19,295 nucleotides of DNA from Psychromonas sp. (GTDB lineage: Bacteria; Pseudomonadota; Gammaproteobacteria; Enterobacterales; Psychromonadaceae), in assembly GCA_023145575.1 (NCBI GenBank), contig JAGLDN010000114.1:1-19295 (forward strand), written 5' to 3'. Below, one piece after another: positions 6,595-15,408 of the stretch. Under the pieces are notes generated by a model. It saw only the letters and a list, made by a program, of their open reading frames with translations. It was not told the DNA's origin and did not search any database. The translations under genes and the position numbers were made by a program. The first letter of the stretch is position 1; each line of letters opens with the position of its first letter.

Positions 6595-8334
6595 ATGAAG
6601 GTACTATCAAGTATTATTTTACTGTTGTCAATTATATTTATTAAGGATGTATATGCTAGCGTCACCTATAAAATAAATGAAATTATCCCAATTGCCGCGG
6701 ATAATGTTGAGCTCACTTTATCTGGGTTAATACCCCCGAAAAATGTAAATACCGTGGGATATTTAAATGAAGTTAAGAAACAGACAATTCATGCACTCAA
6801 CGCAGTAGGTTATTATCAGTCGAGTATTGCAATCAAAGTGATTAAAGATGTTGTGGCAAGCAATGCCAAAGATGAACGACATCAAGTCGTTTCTATTACA
6901 ATTAATCTGGGTCCTCGAGTGATAATAAAAGAGCTTTATATAAAAATTATTGGTGCAGCGAAAGATGATAAGCATTTTTTAGCATTACTAGATAAATTTA
7001 TTATCAAAAAAAACGACCCTCTTGATAGCGAAAAATATGAAGAAGCTAAAGCATCCTTATCTAAACTTGCACAGCGTTATGGTTATTTTAAAGCACATTT
7101 TAAAAGGTCAATCGTTGAGGTGACAAAAAAAAGTGCGAGTGCGAGCATTTATCTTTGGTTTGATAGTGGCCCTAGATACAAATTTGGACAGATTCACTTT
7201 GCACATAAAATAGACGCTAATAACCTTATCAAACCGCTTGCAAAGTTTAAAACAGGTGATTATTTTGATACCAACGATATAAATCAATTTAATAGCGCGA
7301 TTAATGATACAGGGTATTTTTCTTCATCAAATGTTTTTCCAAATATTAATCAGACAAATAAGGATCTAGAAGTTCCTTTAGATGTTATATTACAAAGGCG
7401 AACTGCAGATTCGTTTGGCGTAGGCATTGGCTATGCTAGTGATTCTGGTGTGCGCGGAAAATTTAGTTGGATAAGACCTTGGGTTAATAGATATGGGCAT
7501 TCGATTGAAGGACATATTGTGGCATCTATGGAAAAACAAGAAGCCTCGTTAGTATATAAAATCCCCCTAGAAGATGCTTTATATAACTATATGAGTTTTA
7601 AAACTGCTTACAAACTATTGAATCAAAATGATACCGATACAACAGAGTACATTGTTGGTTTGAATCGCTACAGGCTTTTATCAAATAAATGGTTCCGAAA
7701 CACTTATATTCGTTATGACGCAGAATCGGGTCGTCAAGGTGCTCAGGATTTCTCAACTAAGCTTATCCTTCCAGGGATAAGTTTCAGTAGAATGAAATCG
7801 GAGGGTGGCGTAAATGCAACCAGTGGCAATAAACAACTCATCTATTTTGAGTTTGCGAATAAAATTTTATTATCAAGCAGTAACGTTGCAAAAGTTTATA
7901 TGCAATCAAAATGGCTTCGAACTTATGCGGGTCACCAGTTTGTTTTTTCAGTAATGTTAGGAGCCATCGGTACTAAATCAATTTATAACACGCCTGCATC
8001 AATGCGATTTTTTGCAGGCGGAGATCAGTCAATTAGAGGTTTTGCATTTGAAACTATTTCCCCTAAAGATAGCAGCGGCTTCCTTGCAGGGGGAAAATAT
8101 CTAACAACGGCAAACTTTGAATATCGATTTCCAATTGCCCATAATTGGAAAATAGCCACTTTTTATGATATTGGTACAGCGACGAGTGACTTTTCAGAGC
8201 CGATCTCAAAGGGCACTGGATTGGGAATTGTTTGGGGATCTCCCGTAGGTCCGCTGCGTTTTTATGTTGGGGTGCCTTTAACGCAATCAGATGAAAATTT
8301 CACGATCCATCTTAGAATCGGTCCTGAGCTATGA
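6595..8334 (+). CDS. tamA: TamA, outer-membrane Omp85-family subunit of the translocation and assembly module
   Basis: Outer-membrane partner of TamB in the TAM complex, which acts in assembly of some outer-membrane proteins and in envelope lipid homeostasis. The length is 579 aa (E. coli TamA 577). A signal peptide ends at VYA (residue 21). POTRA domains follow (for example the turn NAVGYYQSSI), then a C-terminal Omp85 barrel with the conserved loop-6 motif, here IRGF at 480-483 after FFAGGDQS, and a typical ending with GSPVGPLRFYVGVPL. The gene begins 11 bp after the phosphodiesterase stop without a strong Shine-Dalgarno, and overlaps tamB by 4 bp (ATGA), so translation of all four genes is probably coupled. 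Confidence 0.94.
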   Translation: MKVLSSIILLLSIIFIKDVYASVTYKINEIIPIAADNVELTLSGLIPPKNVNTVGYLNEVKKQTIHALNAVGYYQSSIAIKVIKDVVASNAKDERHQVVSITINLGPRVIIKELYIKIIGAAKDDKHFLALLDKFIIKKNDPLDSEKYEEAKASLSKLAQRYGYFKAHFKRSIVEVTKKSASASIYLWFDSGPRYKFGQIHFAHKIDANNLIKPLAKFKTGDYFDTNDINQFNSAINDTGYFSSSNVFPNINQTNKDLEVPLDVILQRRTADSFGVGIGYASDSGVRGKFSWIRPWVNRYGHSIEGHIVASMEKQEASLVYKIPLEDALYNYMSFKTAYKLLNQNDTDTTEYIVGLNRYRLLSNKWFRNTYIRYDAESGRQGAQDFSTKLILPGISFSRMKSEGGVNATSGNKQLIYFEFANKILLSSSNVAKVYMQSKWLRTYAGHQFVFSVMLGAIGTKSIYNTPASMRFFAGGDQSIRGFAFETISPKDSSGFLAGGKYLTTANFEYRFPIAHNWKIATFYDIGTATSDFSEPISKGTGLGIVWGSPVGPLRFYVGVPLTQSDENFTIHLRIGPEL

Positions 8335-11300
8335 GTATAAAAAGATTCAGTTTTCATTTGTCAAAAATTAGCTTTTTATATTTCATATTACCGATAATTT
8401 TACTCTTATTACTGACATCTGCTTTATTATTTACACATTTGGGTAATGAGCTGATCATTCGAGGTCTAAAACCAATAGTGCCTCGCTTAACTATTGATCT
8501 TGAACAGGGCAGTTTCTTTTTTTCACCAAAATATAAAAATATTAGCTGGATTGATGATAATGCGTTTAACTTCGAAATAAAAAATGTTAATTATGCATTT
8601 GATTGGTCTTGCTTACCTCAATCTATTTGCCTCAAATCATTAACGTCAAGTTCGACAAATTTTATCCTGTATGCAATTAAAAAAAATCCTTCGACTATTA
8701 AAAAAATCCAAAATAAGTCTTTTCGTTTGGATTTACCATTGCCTATAAAATTTGAAAACTTAGCTTTACAAAACACCCATTTTGAATTGCATAATGTCAT
8801 TAGTGTTGATTTAAAATCAATTAATGTATCGGCCAGTGGTGATGGAGATGAAATTGCTACAAATTCTACGGCTAATGGATTAATCGTTACATTACCAGCA
8901 AAGAAAAAAACGGCAAAAAGTACTAGGACAAAGAGCCATGATGTTTCGGCTGTTAATCATGGCTCATTTCCTGCTATTTTAAATCCTAGCTCACTGGTTG
9001 ATGTTGTTTTACCTTTCGAGTTAGACGTTCATAAATTTATACTTCATGATTTTTTACTTGAACAAGGCAAGGTGCCGATATTTTCAATCAATAAAATTCA
9101 AACAGCTTTTTCATTTAAAAAGTCATTAGTCAAAATTTCACATTTGAATACGGATCTTAATGAACTTAACTTGGATCTGTCTGGACAGATAAAACTTGTT
9201 AAACGATATCCATTTACTTTAAAAGCAAACGGAATAATAAAAAATATTAAAAAACTCCAACCAGCTAATTTATTAAAAGGAGTGACTTATAAATTAAAAG
9301 GAGAAGGGGACTTATCAAGTTTAAAAACAAATATAACATTAATTGATCCAAGATTGAGGCCGCAATTAGTATTTAAAGCGCAGACTAAAATAGACCTTTT
9401 ATCAAATAATATTCCGTATAATTTAGGCATTGAATGGAAAAATTTACGTTGGCCATTACGAGGAAAACCGCAAGTTTCATCCATGAAAGGGCAACTGTAT
9501 AGTAAGGGTGATCTTGATAATTATCAGCTAAACGCACAAACAGATTATCATGTCAACAATATTCCCAAGGGAGAGATATACCTAGCAGGTCAAGGAAATT
9601 TAAATAAAATTAATTTAGATAGTTTATTAGTTAAAACACTCAATGGCGACATAAAATTAACGGGCAAACTAGGGTGGAAACATAACATTAATTGGGCTGG
9701 ATTGTTGGAGATTAATAAAATAGATATTACCCAACTCAATGATCGCTACCACGGTGTTTTTTCAGGTAAAATAAAGCAAACTGGTTCAATGAAAATAAGT
9801 GACAAGAACAAATTAACGGCATGGAAATTCGATTTTCCCAAGATTGATATTAATGGTAAATTTTTAAAGCATTCCTTTTTGATTAACGGTAAAGTAAGTG
9901 GTAATCAAACAATGGGCATAATGGTTTCAAATTTAGTGATAAAAAATGCGAGTAATAAGCTTCTTATTAATGGTCATCTTGCTAAAAATAACAATTTAAA
10001 AGTAAACTTAATGATCAATGATTTAAGTAAAATCGAGCTTGATAGCGAAGGTGAAATGACAGGGACTGTTTTAATAAAAGGTCCTGAAAAAGCATTAAAC
10101 ATCAGTACTAATTTAAGGGCAAAAAATATAAGTTACAAACAGAATAAATTACAATCATTGCAGGTTTCTTCTGATCTCATTCTTTTAAATAAACCGATTT
10201 TGAGCGCTTCTATACTTGCAAATAATTTATTGATTGACGGGAAAACAGTTGACTCTATTAAACTGGGTGTAAAAGAAAGTACACTGTCGACTGCCAATAC
10301 TAGAAAGCATGTTATTCACTTGGCTGTTAAAAGTAAAATTGCTTCGACAAATTTCTCTTTTAACGTGCAACAACGTAAAAACACATGGTTAGCTTTCATC
10401 AACACAGCTAAAATATTTGTTCAAAAGCAGACAATTCTGCTTGATCAGCCATTTCAAATAAAATTACACAAAAACAATAATATATCATTAAGCAAACACT
10501 GCTGGGGTGCATTTGATGTAAATCATAAAAGATCAGGATCCCTTTGTCTGGATAAATTTAATGTGGGAAAAGAAGGGGACATAAAATTTCGTATCCATAA
10601 TTATTTATTAGTAAGTATGGATCCATTTCTTCCAAAGGCGTTAAATTTAAAGGGTGCGATTTCAAGTGATGGAAACATACATTGGGGAAAAAATAAATAC
10701 CCTATGTTTAAAATAAATATTAATTCAGATAATATGGTTGTTATTGCAAACGCGGATAAAAGTAAAAATCAACAAATTAAATTTCCAGTAAAAACATTTG
10801 CAATTAATCTTAATGGAAATAAACATATCAATGTTAATGCAGATATTTTATCCGTTAATTTAATAAATGCAAAAGTTAATACGACGATATTCCCCTATAA
10901 AAACAAATCTGACTTGAAAGGCAAAATACAATTAAACTTGCCAAACCTGTCTCCATTTGCGCCATTAATAATACAAATAAAAAAATTATCAGGCTCATTA
11001 AACACTAACTTAACATTGAACGGAACGATAAAAAAACCTATTGTCAATGGTGTTGTTAAATTAAATGACGTTAGACTCTCAAGTGAAGCTTTACCACTCA
11101 TTATTAAAAAATTTAATGCTACTGCGATTGTTAATGGGCAGCATGCTACTTTTCAAGGTTTATTATCAACAGGATCTAATATAAGTACTATGCAAAATAA
11201 TGATGTAATTAGGAAAAATTTAATCAGTAAATCATTTTCGTTTATCAATAAATCAATTATAAAATCAATACATCCTACGAGAACTGCTAACCACAATACA

Positions 11301-12332
11301 TCACAGCAGAAACTTAACAATATTAAGCTTGGAACAGCGATTATTAAAGGTTATATTGATTGGAAAAAACACTATAAAGGTAAATTAGAACTTGTTGCAA
11401 ATAAAATTGAACTCTATGAATATCGAAAAATAGATCTTATAGTGACACCTAAAATTACTTTACATATTGGTAAAAAATTAGATCTATCTGGACATATCAA
11501 GATAGATCAAGGCAGCGTGATAATTAAATCAATGCCAGAAGGTGCTATTGTTCTCTCAAAAGATATTGTTGTTGTTGATGAAAAACGTAAAACAATGTCA
11601 AGGATCTTGCCGTTAAAAATTAATCTTGATTTAAACTTGGGGAAACATTTAAAAATTGAAGCCTATGGATTAAAAAGTCATCTGGCTGGCGAGTTACTTA
11701 TTAATAAAGAAAAAACAAAAGATCTTAATTTACACGGTGAAATTCGTGTTGTTTCAGGAAGTTACCGCGCATTAGGACAACAACTCATTTTACGGAAAAG
11801 TAGAATTAACTTTATTGGGCCACCAGAATCGCCATATATTTCTATTGAGGCAATTCGCGATCCAGAAAAAATTAGCGATGGGGTTATCGCTGGCGTGCGC
11901 GTTACAGGCTTGCCAGACAATTTAAAGCTAGTTATATTTTCAGAGCCGACAATGTCTCAACAAAATACTTTGTCGTATATTATGACGGGTAAATCACTTG
12001 ACAAAAGCACGGACACAACAAATAGCCAAATAGCCGGTTTATTGATTGATATAGGTGCGGGACAAAGTCATGCTAAAAATTTAGTACATGAAGTAGGCAA
12101 TAAAGTTGGCATAAAAGATCTTTCAATCTCATCTCAAGGGGATGGCGATGAGCAATCAATTGGTCTTAAAGGCTATATATTACCTGGTGTACAACTATCT
12201 TATGGAGTGGGAATTTTTGATAACTTTACAATACTATCTATGAATTATGAAGTATTTGAAAATTTTTATATTGAAATATCAAATGGATTATATCAAGCGA
12301 TTGATGCATATTATAATTTTGATTTGAATTAG
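8331..12332 (+). CDS. tamB: TamB, inner-membrane-anchored AsmA-like bridge protein
   Basis: TamB spans the periplasm between an N-terminal inner-membrane anchor and TamA. The protein is 1333 aa, somewhat longer than E. coli TamB (1259). The anchor is a hydrophobic segment at about 15-36. The long middle region is beta-rich and repetitive, and it keeps family landmarks such as a CLPQSICLKSL-like segment near the start and KHCWGAF with a downstream cysteine (SLCLDKF) in the middle. The C-terminal DUF490/TamB domain is very well conserved: IVLSKDIVVVDE, LGQQLILRKSRINFIGPP, SPYISIEAIRDPE, VIAGVRVTGLPDN, PTMSQQNTLSYIMTG and ILPGVQLSYGVGIFD. The E. coli neighbour ytfP is absent downstream; the next gene is convergent. 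Confidence 0.95.
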   Translation: MSIKRFSFHLSKISFLYFILPIILLLLLTSALLFTHLGNELIIRGLKPIVPRLTIDLEQGSFFFSPKYKNISWIDDNAFNFEIKNVNYAFDWSCLPQSICLKSLTSSSTNFILYAIKKNPSTIKKIQNKSFRLDLPLPIKFENLALQNTHFELHNVISVDLKSINVSASGDGDEIATNSTANGLIVTLPAKKKTAKSTRTKSHDVSAVNHGSFPAILNPSSLVDVVLPFELDVHKFILHDFLLEQGKVPIFSINKIQTAFSFKKSLVKISHLNTDLNELNLDLSGQIKLVKRYPFTLKANGIIKNIKKLQPANLLKGVTYKLKGEGDLSSLKTNITLIDPRLRPQLVFKAQTKIDLLSNNIPYNLGIEWKNLRWPLRGKPQVSSMKGQLYSKGDLDNYQLNAQTDYHVNNIPKGEIYLAGQGNLNKINLDSLLVKTLNGDIKLTGKLGWKHNINWAGLLEINKIDITQLNDRYHGVFSGKIKQTGSMKISDKNKLTAWKFDFPKIDINGKFLKHSFLINGKVSGNQTMGIMVSNLVIKNASNKLLINGHLAKNNNLKVNLMINDLSKIELDSEGEMTGTVLIKGPEKALNISTNLRAKNISYKQNKLQSLQVSSDLILLNKPILSASILANNLLIDGKTVDSIKLGVKESTLSTANTRKHVIHLAVKSKIASTNFSFNVQQRKNTWLAFINTAKIFVQKQTILLDQPFQIKLHKNNNISLSKHCWGAFDVNHKRSGSLCLDKFNVGKEGDIKFRIHNYLLVSMDPFLPKALNLKGAISSDGNIHWGKNKYPMFKININSDNMVVIANADKSKNQQIKFPVKTFAINLNGNKHINVNADILSVNLINAKVNTTIFPYKNKSDLKGKIQLNLPNLSPFAPLIIQIKKLSGSLNTNLTLNGTIKKPIVNGVVKLNDVRLSSEALPLIIKKFNATAIVNGQHATFQGLLSTGSNISTMQNNDVIRKNLISKSFSFINKSIIKSIHPTRTANHNTSQQKLNNIKLGTAIIKGYIDWKKHYKGKLELVANKIELYEYRKIDLIVTPKITLHIGKKLDLSGHIKIDQGSVIIKSMPEGAIVLSKDIVVVDEKRKTMSRILPLKINLDLNLGKHLKIEAYGLKSHLAGELLINKEKTKDLNLHGEIRVVSGSYRALGQQLILRKSRINFIGPPESPYISIEAIRDPEKISDGVIAGVRVTGLPDNLKLVIFSEPTMSQQNTLSYIMTGKSLDKSTDTTNSQIAGLLIDIGAGQSHAKNLVHEVGNKVGIKDLSISSQGDGDEQSIGLKGYILPGVQLSYGVGIFDNFTILSMNYEVFENFYIEISNGLYQAIDAYYNFDLN

Positions 12333-12378
12333 GGTTTTAAAATCATTTGTTAAATACAAGATATATTATGTTAAATAC

Positions 12379-12402
12379 GAAGGCTAGACTTCATGTTTTT
12401 TT
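12379..12402 (+). terminator. Weak candidate terminator after tamB
   Basis: GAAG (12379-12382) and CTTC (12389-12392) form a 4-bp stem with a 6-nt loop, followed after three bases by seven T residues (12396-12402). The stem is short, so this is only the best candidate in the 195-bp gap after tamB. Confidence 0.25.
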
Positions 12403-12436
12403 CTTGTAAAGTTTTTTGTTTGTCTTTTTGTTTTTA

Positions 12437-12506
12437 ATGTGCCGCGATCCTCTGATAGTCGAGTTCGAGCCTGACAAAGCATCGCTACGTCACATGGGGA
12501 TATACA
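12437..12506 (+). mobile_element. Truncated right end of the MITE-like element
   Basis: These 70 bp align without gaps to the right end of the copy at 14944-15300 (its positions 15231-15300), with about 53 of 70 identical. Shared blocks are GCCTGACAAAG and ACGTCACATGGG. No matching left end is visible in the short gap between tamB and the DnaJ-like gene, so only one end remains. It sits in the intergenic space of two convergent genes. Confidence 0.55.
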
Positions 12507-12527
12507 CTTAGTATTTGGATCTAAGCC

Positions 12528-13385
12528 TTAAAAAGTTTCTGCTAACTTAGTTAATAAATTGCGTTGCTCCTCTGTTAATATTTCAGGTATTTTGATATTA
12601 ACATGGTAGATTAAATCGCCAGCCACCATACCTTTCATCGATGGAACGCCTTTGCCTTTGATTCTAAATTTTCGTCCATCCTGTGTTCCCTGAGGTATTT
12701 TTAAGTTTAAGGAGCCTGAAATAGTTGGCACGGTTATCATTCCACCAAGTGCGGCGGTTGTAAATAAAATATCAATTTCATTATGGAGATCTTGTTGTTT
12801 GCGCTTAAAAATATCATGCTCTGAGACATCAACTTCAACCATCAAATCACCACGATCTGCACCAAGTGTACCTGGATTTCCTTGACCGGTTACGCATATT
12901 ATTTGTTTTGACGAGATACCTTTTGGAATAAAGACTAACAATGGTGCAGTTGTATTGGGGAGTCGAACATCCTTACTACATCCATTGATTGAATCTTCTA
13001 GTGTTATTTTCAGCGAGATGGTTATATTAGATCCTTTTTTTGGTTGAGGTTTTGGCTTAGGTCTTTGTGGTTGGCGTTGATTAAACATATCAAAGAACTC
13101 AGTATGGCTACTAAAACCTGAATGCCCTGCCCCAGCCCCTGCTCTTGAATTTTTATCAAATGCATTATGCCCATACGTATCATATTGTTCTCTTGATTCA
13201 GGATTTGATAAAATTTCATAAGATGATTTTACTTCTCTAAATTTTTCTTGAGCAACAATATTGTCAGGATTTCTATCAGGATGATATTTCATCGCTAATT
13301 TTTTATAGGCCTTCTTAATTTCTTTTGCATTTGCACTCTTATTTATGCCAAGTACATTATAACAATCCCGCTTTTTTTCTGCCAT
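12528..13385 (-). CDS. DnaJ-like co-chaperone without zinc finger (CbpA-like, class B J-protein)
   Basis: J-domain protein of 285 aa, expected to stimulate the ATPase of DnaK and deliver substrates to it in the cytoplasm. The J domain covers about residues 8-70, with HPD at 35-37. A short glycine-rich stretch (GAGAGHSGF, 83-91) and a proline/lysine-rich linker (about 101-117) follow, then the two C-terminal substrate-binding subdomains (about 118-285, with RGDLMVEV and AALGGMITVPT). The sequence tracks classical DnaJ closely (KKAYKKLAMKYHPDRN, YDTYGHNAF). However, the four CxxCxGxG zinc motifs are absent: ITLEDSINGCSKDVRLP runs almost directly into LLVFIPKGI. It could be named cbpA or a second dnaJ; the full-length dnaJ is not in this window. 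There is no strong ribosome binding site. Confidence 0.88.
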   Translation of the reverse strand: MAEKKRDCYNVLGINKSANAKEIKKAYKKLAMKYHPDRNPDNIVAQEKFREVKSSYEILSNPESREQYDTYGHNAFDKNSRAGAGAGHSGFSSHTEFFDMFNQRQPQRPKPKPQPKKGSNITISLKITLEDSINGCSKDVRLPNTTAPLLVFIPKGISSKQIICVTGQGNPGTLGADRGDLMVEVDVSEHDIFKRKQQDLHNEIDILFTTAALGGMITVPTISGSLNLKIPQGTQDGRKFRIKGKGVPSMKGMVAGDLIYHVNIKIPEILTEEQRNLLTKLAETF

Positions 13386-13444
13386 GTTTGATTTTAACCC
13401 TTTGTAAAAACAATAAATCCTATTTTTTTGAAATAAACTACTGT

Positions 13445-13629
13445 GTCGTTGTAAGTTTGTAAAGACAACAACTTATGTCTTGGATTGCTTACTGATCTTT
13501 ACGAAAATTTTCAAAAGATACACTCAATAGATATATACCCAGACGTAAAGATGCAATGTCAGTAAGATAAGTTGTGTCGTGGTATTCGACATAAATTTAG
13601 ACTTTAACTCTTAACAAGTCGTTGTAAGT
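13445..13629 (+). repeat. Pair of 12-bp direct repeats
   Basis: GTCGTTGTAAGT occurs at 13445-13456 and again at 13618-13629, 173 bp apart, with the second copy inside the MITE-like element. Such a pair could be chance in AT-rich DNA or a trace of rearrangement around the element. Confidence 0.4.
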
Positions 13630-13836
13630 CGAAATTTTATAACGGCCTAAATTGGTGCAAGTAGTCAGCCTCGCGTTATAACATTGGAAAAGAGAATCAC
13701 TCTATAATAATTAACATTTTCGTTAATGCGTCAGGTAAATGACAAGCTCCCCTAACCTTTGATAGAGCGATTGTTATGTCATGATCTAATCTTCAAACCA
13801 AAGCTGAGCATTGCATCTTGCTGCCACATAGATATA
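13531..13836. mobile_element. MITE-like element upstream of the DnaJ-like gene
   Basis: About 306 bp with facing terminal repeats. The left end (13531-13563) reads ATATATACCCAGACG, then TAAAGATGCAATGTCAG. The right end (13803-13836) carries GCATTGCATCTT and CCACATAGATATA, a worn reverse complement. The interior shares GTTATAACATTGGAAAAGAG-like sequence with the copy at 14944-15300. There is no frame of useful length. The rest of the gap 13386-14028 (13386-13530 and 13837-14028) holds no gene I can support; 13989-13999 (AGGGTATACAT) is faintly like another element end. Confidence 0.5.
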
Positions 13837-14028
13837 ACATCATAATACTTCAAAATGCAAAATCATCAAGGTAAATTTGTTAGGCTCGGTGGATCATTAA
13901 ATTAACTTTTGAGATGATTAATGATGCGAATTTTCTCGAAATTAATTAAAATAAATATCAACATTCAAGCATTTTCAAGGGAATTTGAACTAGCAAGGGT
14001 ATACATGCTGCGAATGATCTCATTGCGA

Positions 14029-14784
14029 TTAAAGTATGACGACATCGGAAATAGAATCTAGCCATCGAGTTTGCGCTTTGGTTAATTTTTCAAAAATTAT
14101 TTTATCAAGATTAATTGATTTTAGTGCTTTTAGTTCGATTATATTTTCAGGTAAAGATTGTAATTCATTTTGCCACATGTGTAGGCTTTGTAATTGCTGT
14201 AAATGATGAAAACTTTTTGGAAGATTTTTAATAAAGTTAACATCAAGTGATAATTTTTCTAATGATCGACATTTGTCAATATTTTCGGGGAGAGATTTTA
14301 ATTTATTCTGAGATATCGATAATACCTTTAAATTCTTTAACTTTGATATTTCATTAGGTAAAGATATAATAAAATTTTCAGTTAAAATCAATGCTGATAG
14401 CTTAGAAAGTAAACCAATCGTATTTGGTATTTTTGTTAAACGATTCCGCGCTAAAAATAATTGCTCTAAATTTTTTAAATTACTGATTTCAGAAGGGATA
14501 TTAGTTAATTGATTATCGCTTAATCCTAATAATTTTAGATTTTTTAATTGCCCCAGCTGTTTGGGTATCTCACTAAGACGATTTGATGAAAGTTCAATAT
14601 TTTCTAATGAATTAAGTCGCCCAAATTCTTTTGGGATTTCAGTTATACTACAAGCATAAAGGTGTAAGTGAGTAAGTTTCAGAAGTTTAGATTCATCACG
14701 CGGAACGACTGTTTGTGACAGATCAAAATAATCTGCCCATGCCAAAATTTGATCTACCCAGCTATTTTCTCTTTCTATTTTCAT
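14029..14784 (-). CDS. Leucine-rich-repeat protein, eight 23-residue repeats
   Basis: A 251-aa protein. The first 36 residues form a cap (SWVDQILAWADYFDLSQ, then VPRD). Eight consecutive 23-residue repeats follow at 37-220, on the pattern LxxLxLxxNxLxxLPxxIxxLxx, for example beginning LKLLGLSDNQLTNIPSE, and a partial ninth repeat and cap end the protein at 221-251. There is no signal peptide or membrane helix, so it is probably cytoplasmic unless secreted by a dedicated route. LRR folds bind other proteins, but nothing here points to the partner. It stands alone between two MITE-like elements. A 16-bp palindrome lies 25 bp upstream of the start. No catalytic domain such as an E3 ligase (NEL) domain is fused, unlike IpaH-type effectors. 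Confidence 0.8.
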   Translation of the reverse strand: MKIERENSWVDQILAWADYFDLSQTVVPRDESKLLKLTHLHLYACSITEIPKEFGRLNSLENIELSSNRLSEIPKQLGQLKNLKLLGLSDNQLTNIPSEISNLKNLEQLFLARNRLTKIPNTIGLLSKLSALILTENFIISLPNEISKLKNLKVLSISQNKLKSLPENIDKCRSLEKLSLDVNFIKNLPKSFHHLQQLQSLHMWQNELQSLPENIIELKALKSINLDKIIFEKLTKAQTRWLDSISDVVIL

Positions 14785-14809
14785 TTAGTTTGTCTCAGTT
14801 TTGTCACCT

Positions 14810-14825
14810 TGTACTAAAAAGTACA
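14810..14825. promoter_or_regulatory. Perfect 16-bp palindrome upstream of the LRR gene
   Basis: TGTACT-AAAA-AGTACA is a perfect 6-bp inverted repeat around four A residues, centred about 33 bp upstream of the LRR gene ATG. Its position fits an operator. It is not a LexA box (half-site spacing differs) and I do not recognise the regulator. It could also form a small hairpin in the 5' leader. Confidence 0.35.
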
Positions 14826-14943
14826 CGAAAAATAAATATTTACTATTTTTTTAACTAAGGTTTAATAGTTTATGTTAACTTCCTAGCATCTTTTGACCTC
14901 TCATATTAAATTGCGCAATGCAAGCACTTTGATTGGTAACGGG

Positions 14944-15300
14944 TATATACCCATGAGACATCAAAAGGCACCGTCAGATCGGCAAATAGTGCCAAGTGGC
15001 TAGGCATAAAATTGCTATCTGAAATGATTAGATACGTTAATCATCAAAGGTCGAATTAAAATAAAGATTTTAATTATTAACTAGTTATTCTAAGTCGATT
15101 TGTTTATGAACAGTAAGTTATAACTTTGTTGATTGGTGCTACCGCCGTGCCATTCTGAGATTAGCTAGGTTTTTTATGAAAAAATGCACTGCTTTGTTAT
15201 AATATTCGAAAAGTGATTAACAATTACCTCATGTGCAGCCTTGCTCTGATGTCCGATTTAAAGCCTGACAAAGGAGTTTTACGTCACATGGGTATATATA
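14944..15300. mobile_element. MITE-like element upstream of ylqF
   Basis: About 357 bp. The left end begins TATATACCCATGAGAC and continues to GTCAG (14977); the three bases before it make a perfect palindrome GGGTATATACCC (14941-14952). The right end (15263-15300) is GCCTGACAAAG followed by TTTTACGTCACATGGG and TATATATA, with outer bases matching the left end in reverse complement. The interior shares blocks with the element at 1453-1766 (15063-15092, 25 of 30) and with 13531-13836. It ends about 109 bp before ylqF, so it may shape that gene's 5' region. In the remaining gap (14785-14943 and 15301-15408) only the palindrome above and a weak promoter-like pair (TTCAAC 15348, TATTAA 15371) are visible. 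Confidence 0.55.
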
Positions 15301-15408
15301 TTCTCAAATATCAGTTAGAATAAGTCACAAAAAAATTTCCAAATAACTTCAACTGACTTATTTAGTGCACTATTAAATAGAAATAAGCAATAAAAGGTAA
15401 TAAATAAA

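Noticed and set aside
14810..14825. LexA (SOS) box upstream of the LRR gene
   Set aside because: The half-sites are TGT and ACA separated by 10 bases, while LexA needs CTGT-N8-ACAG.
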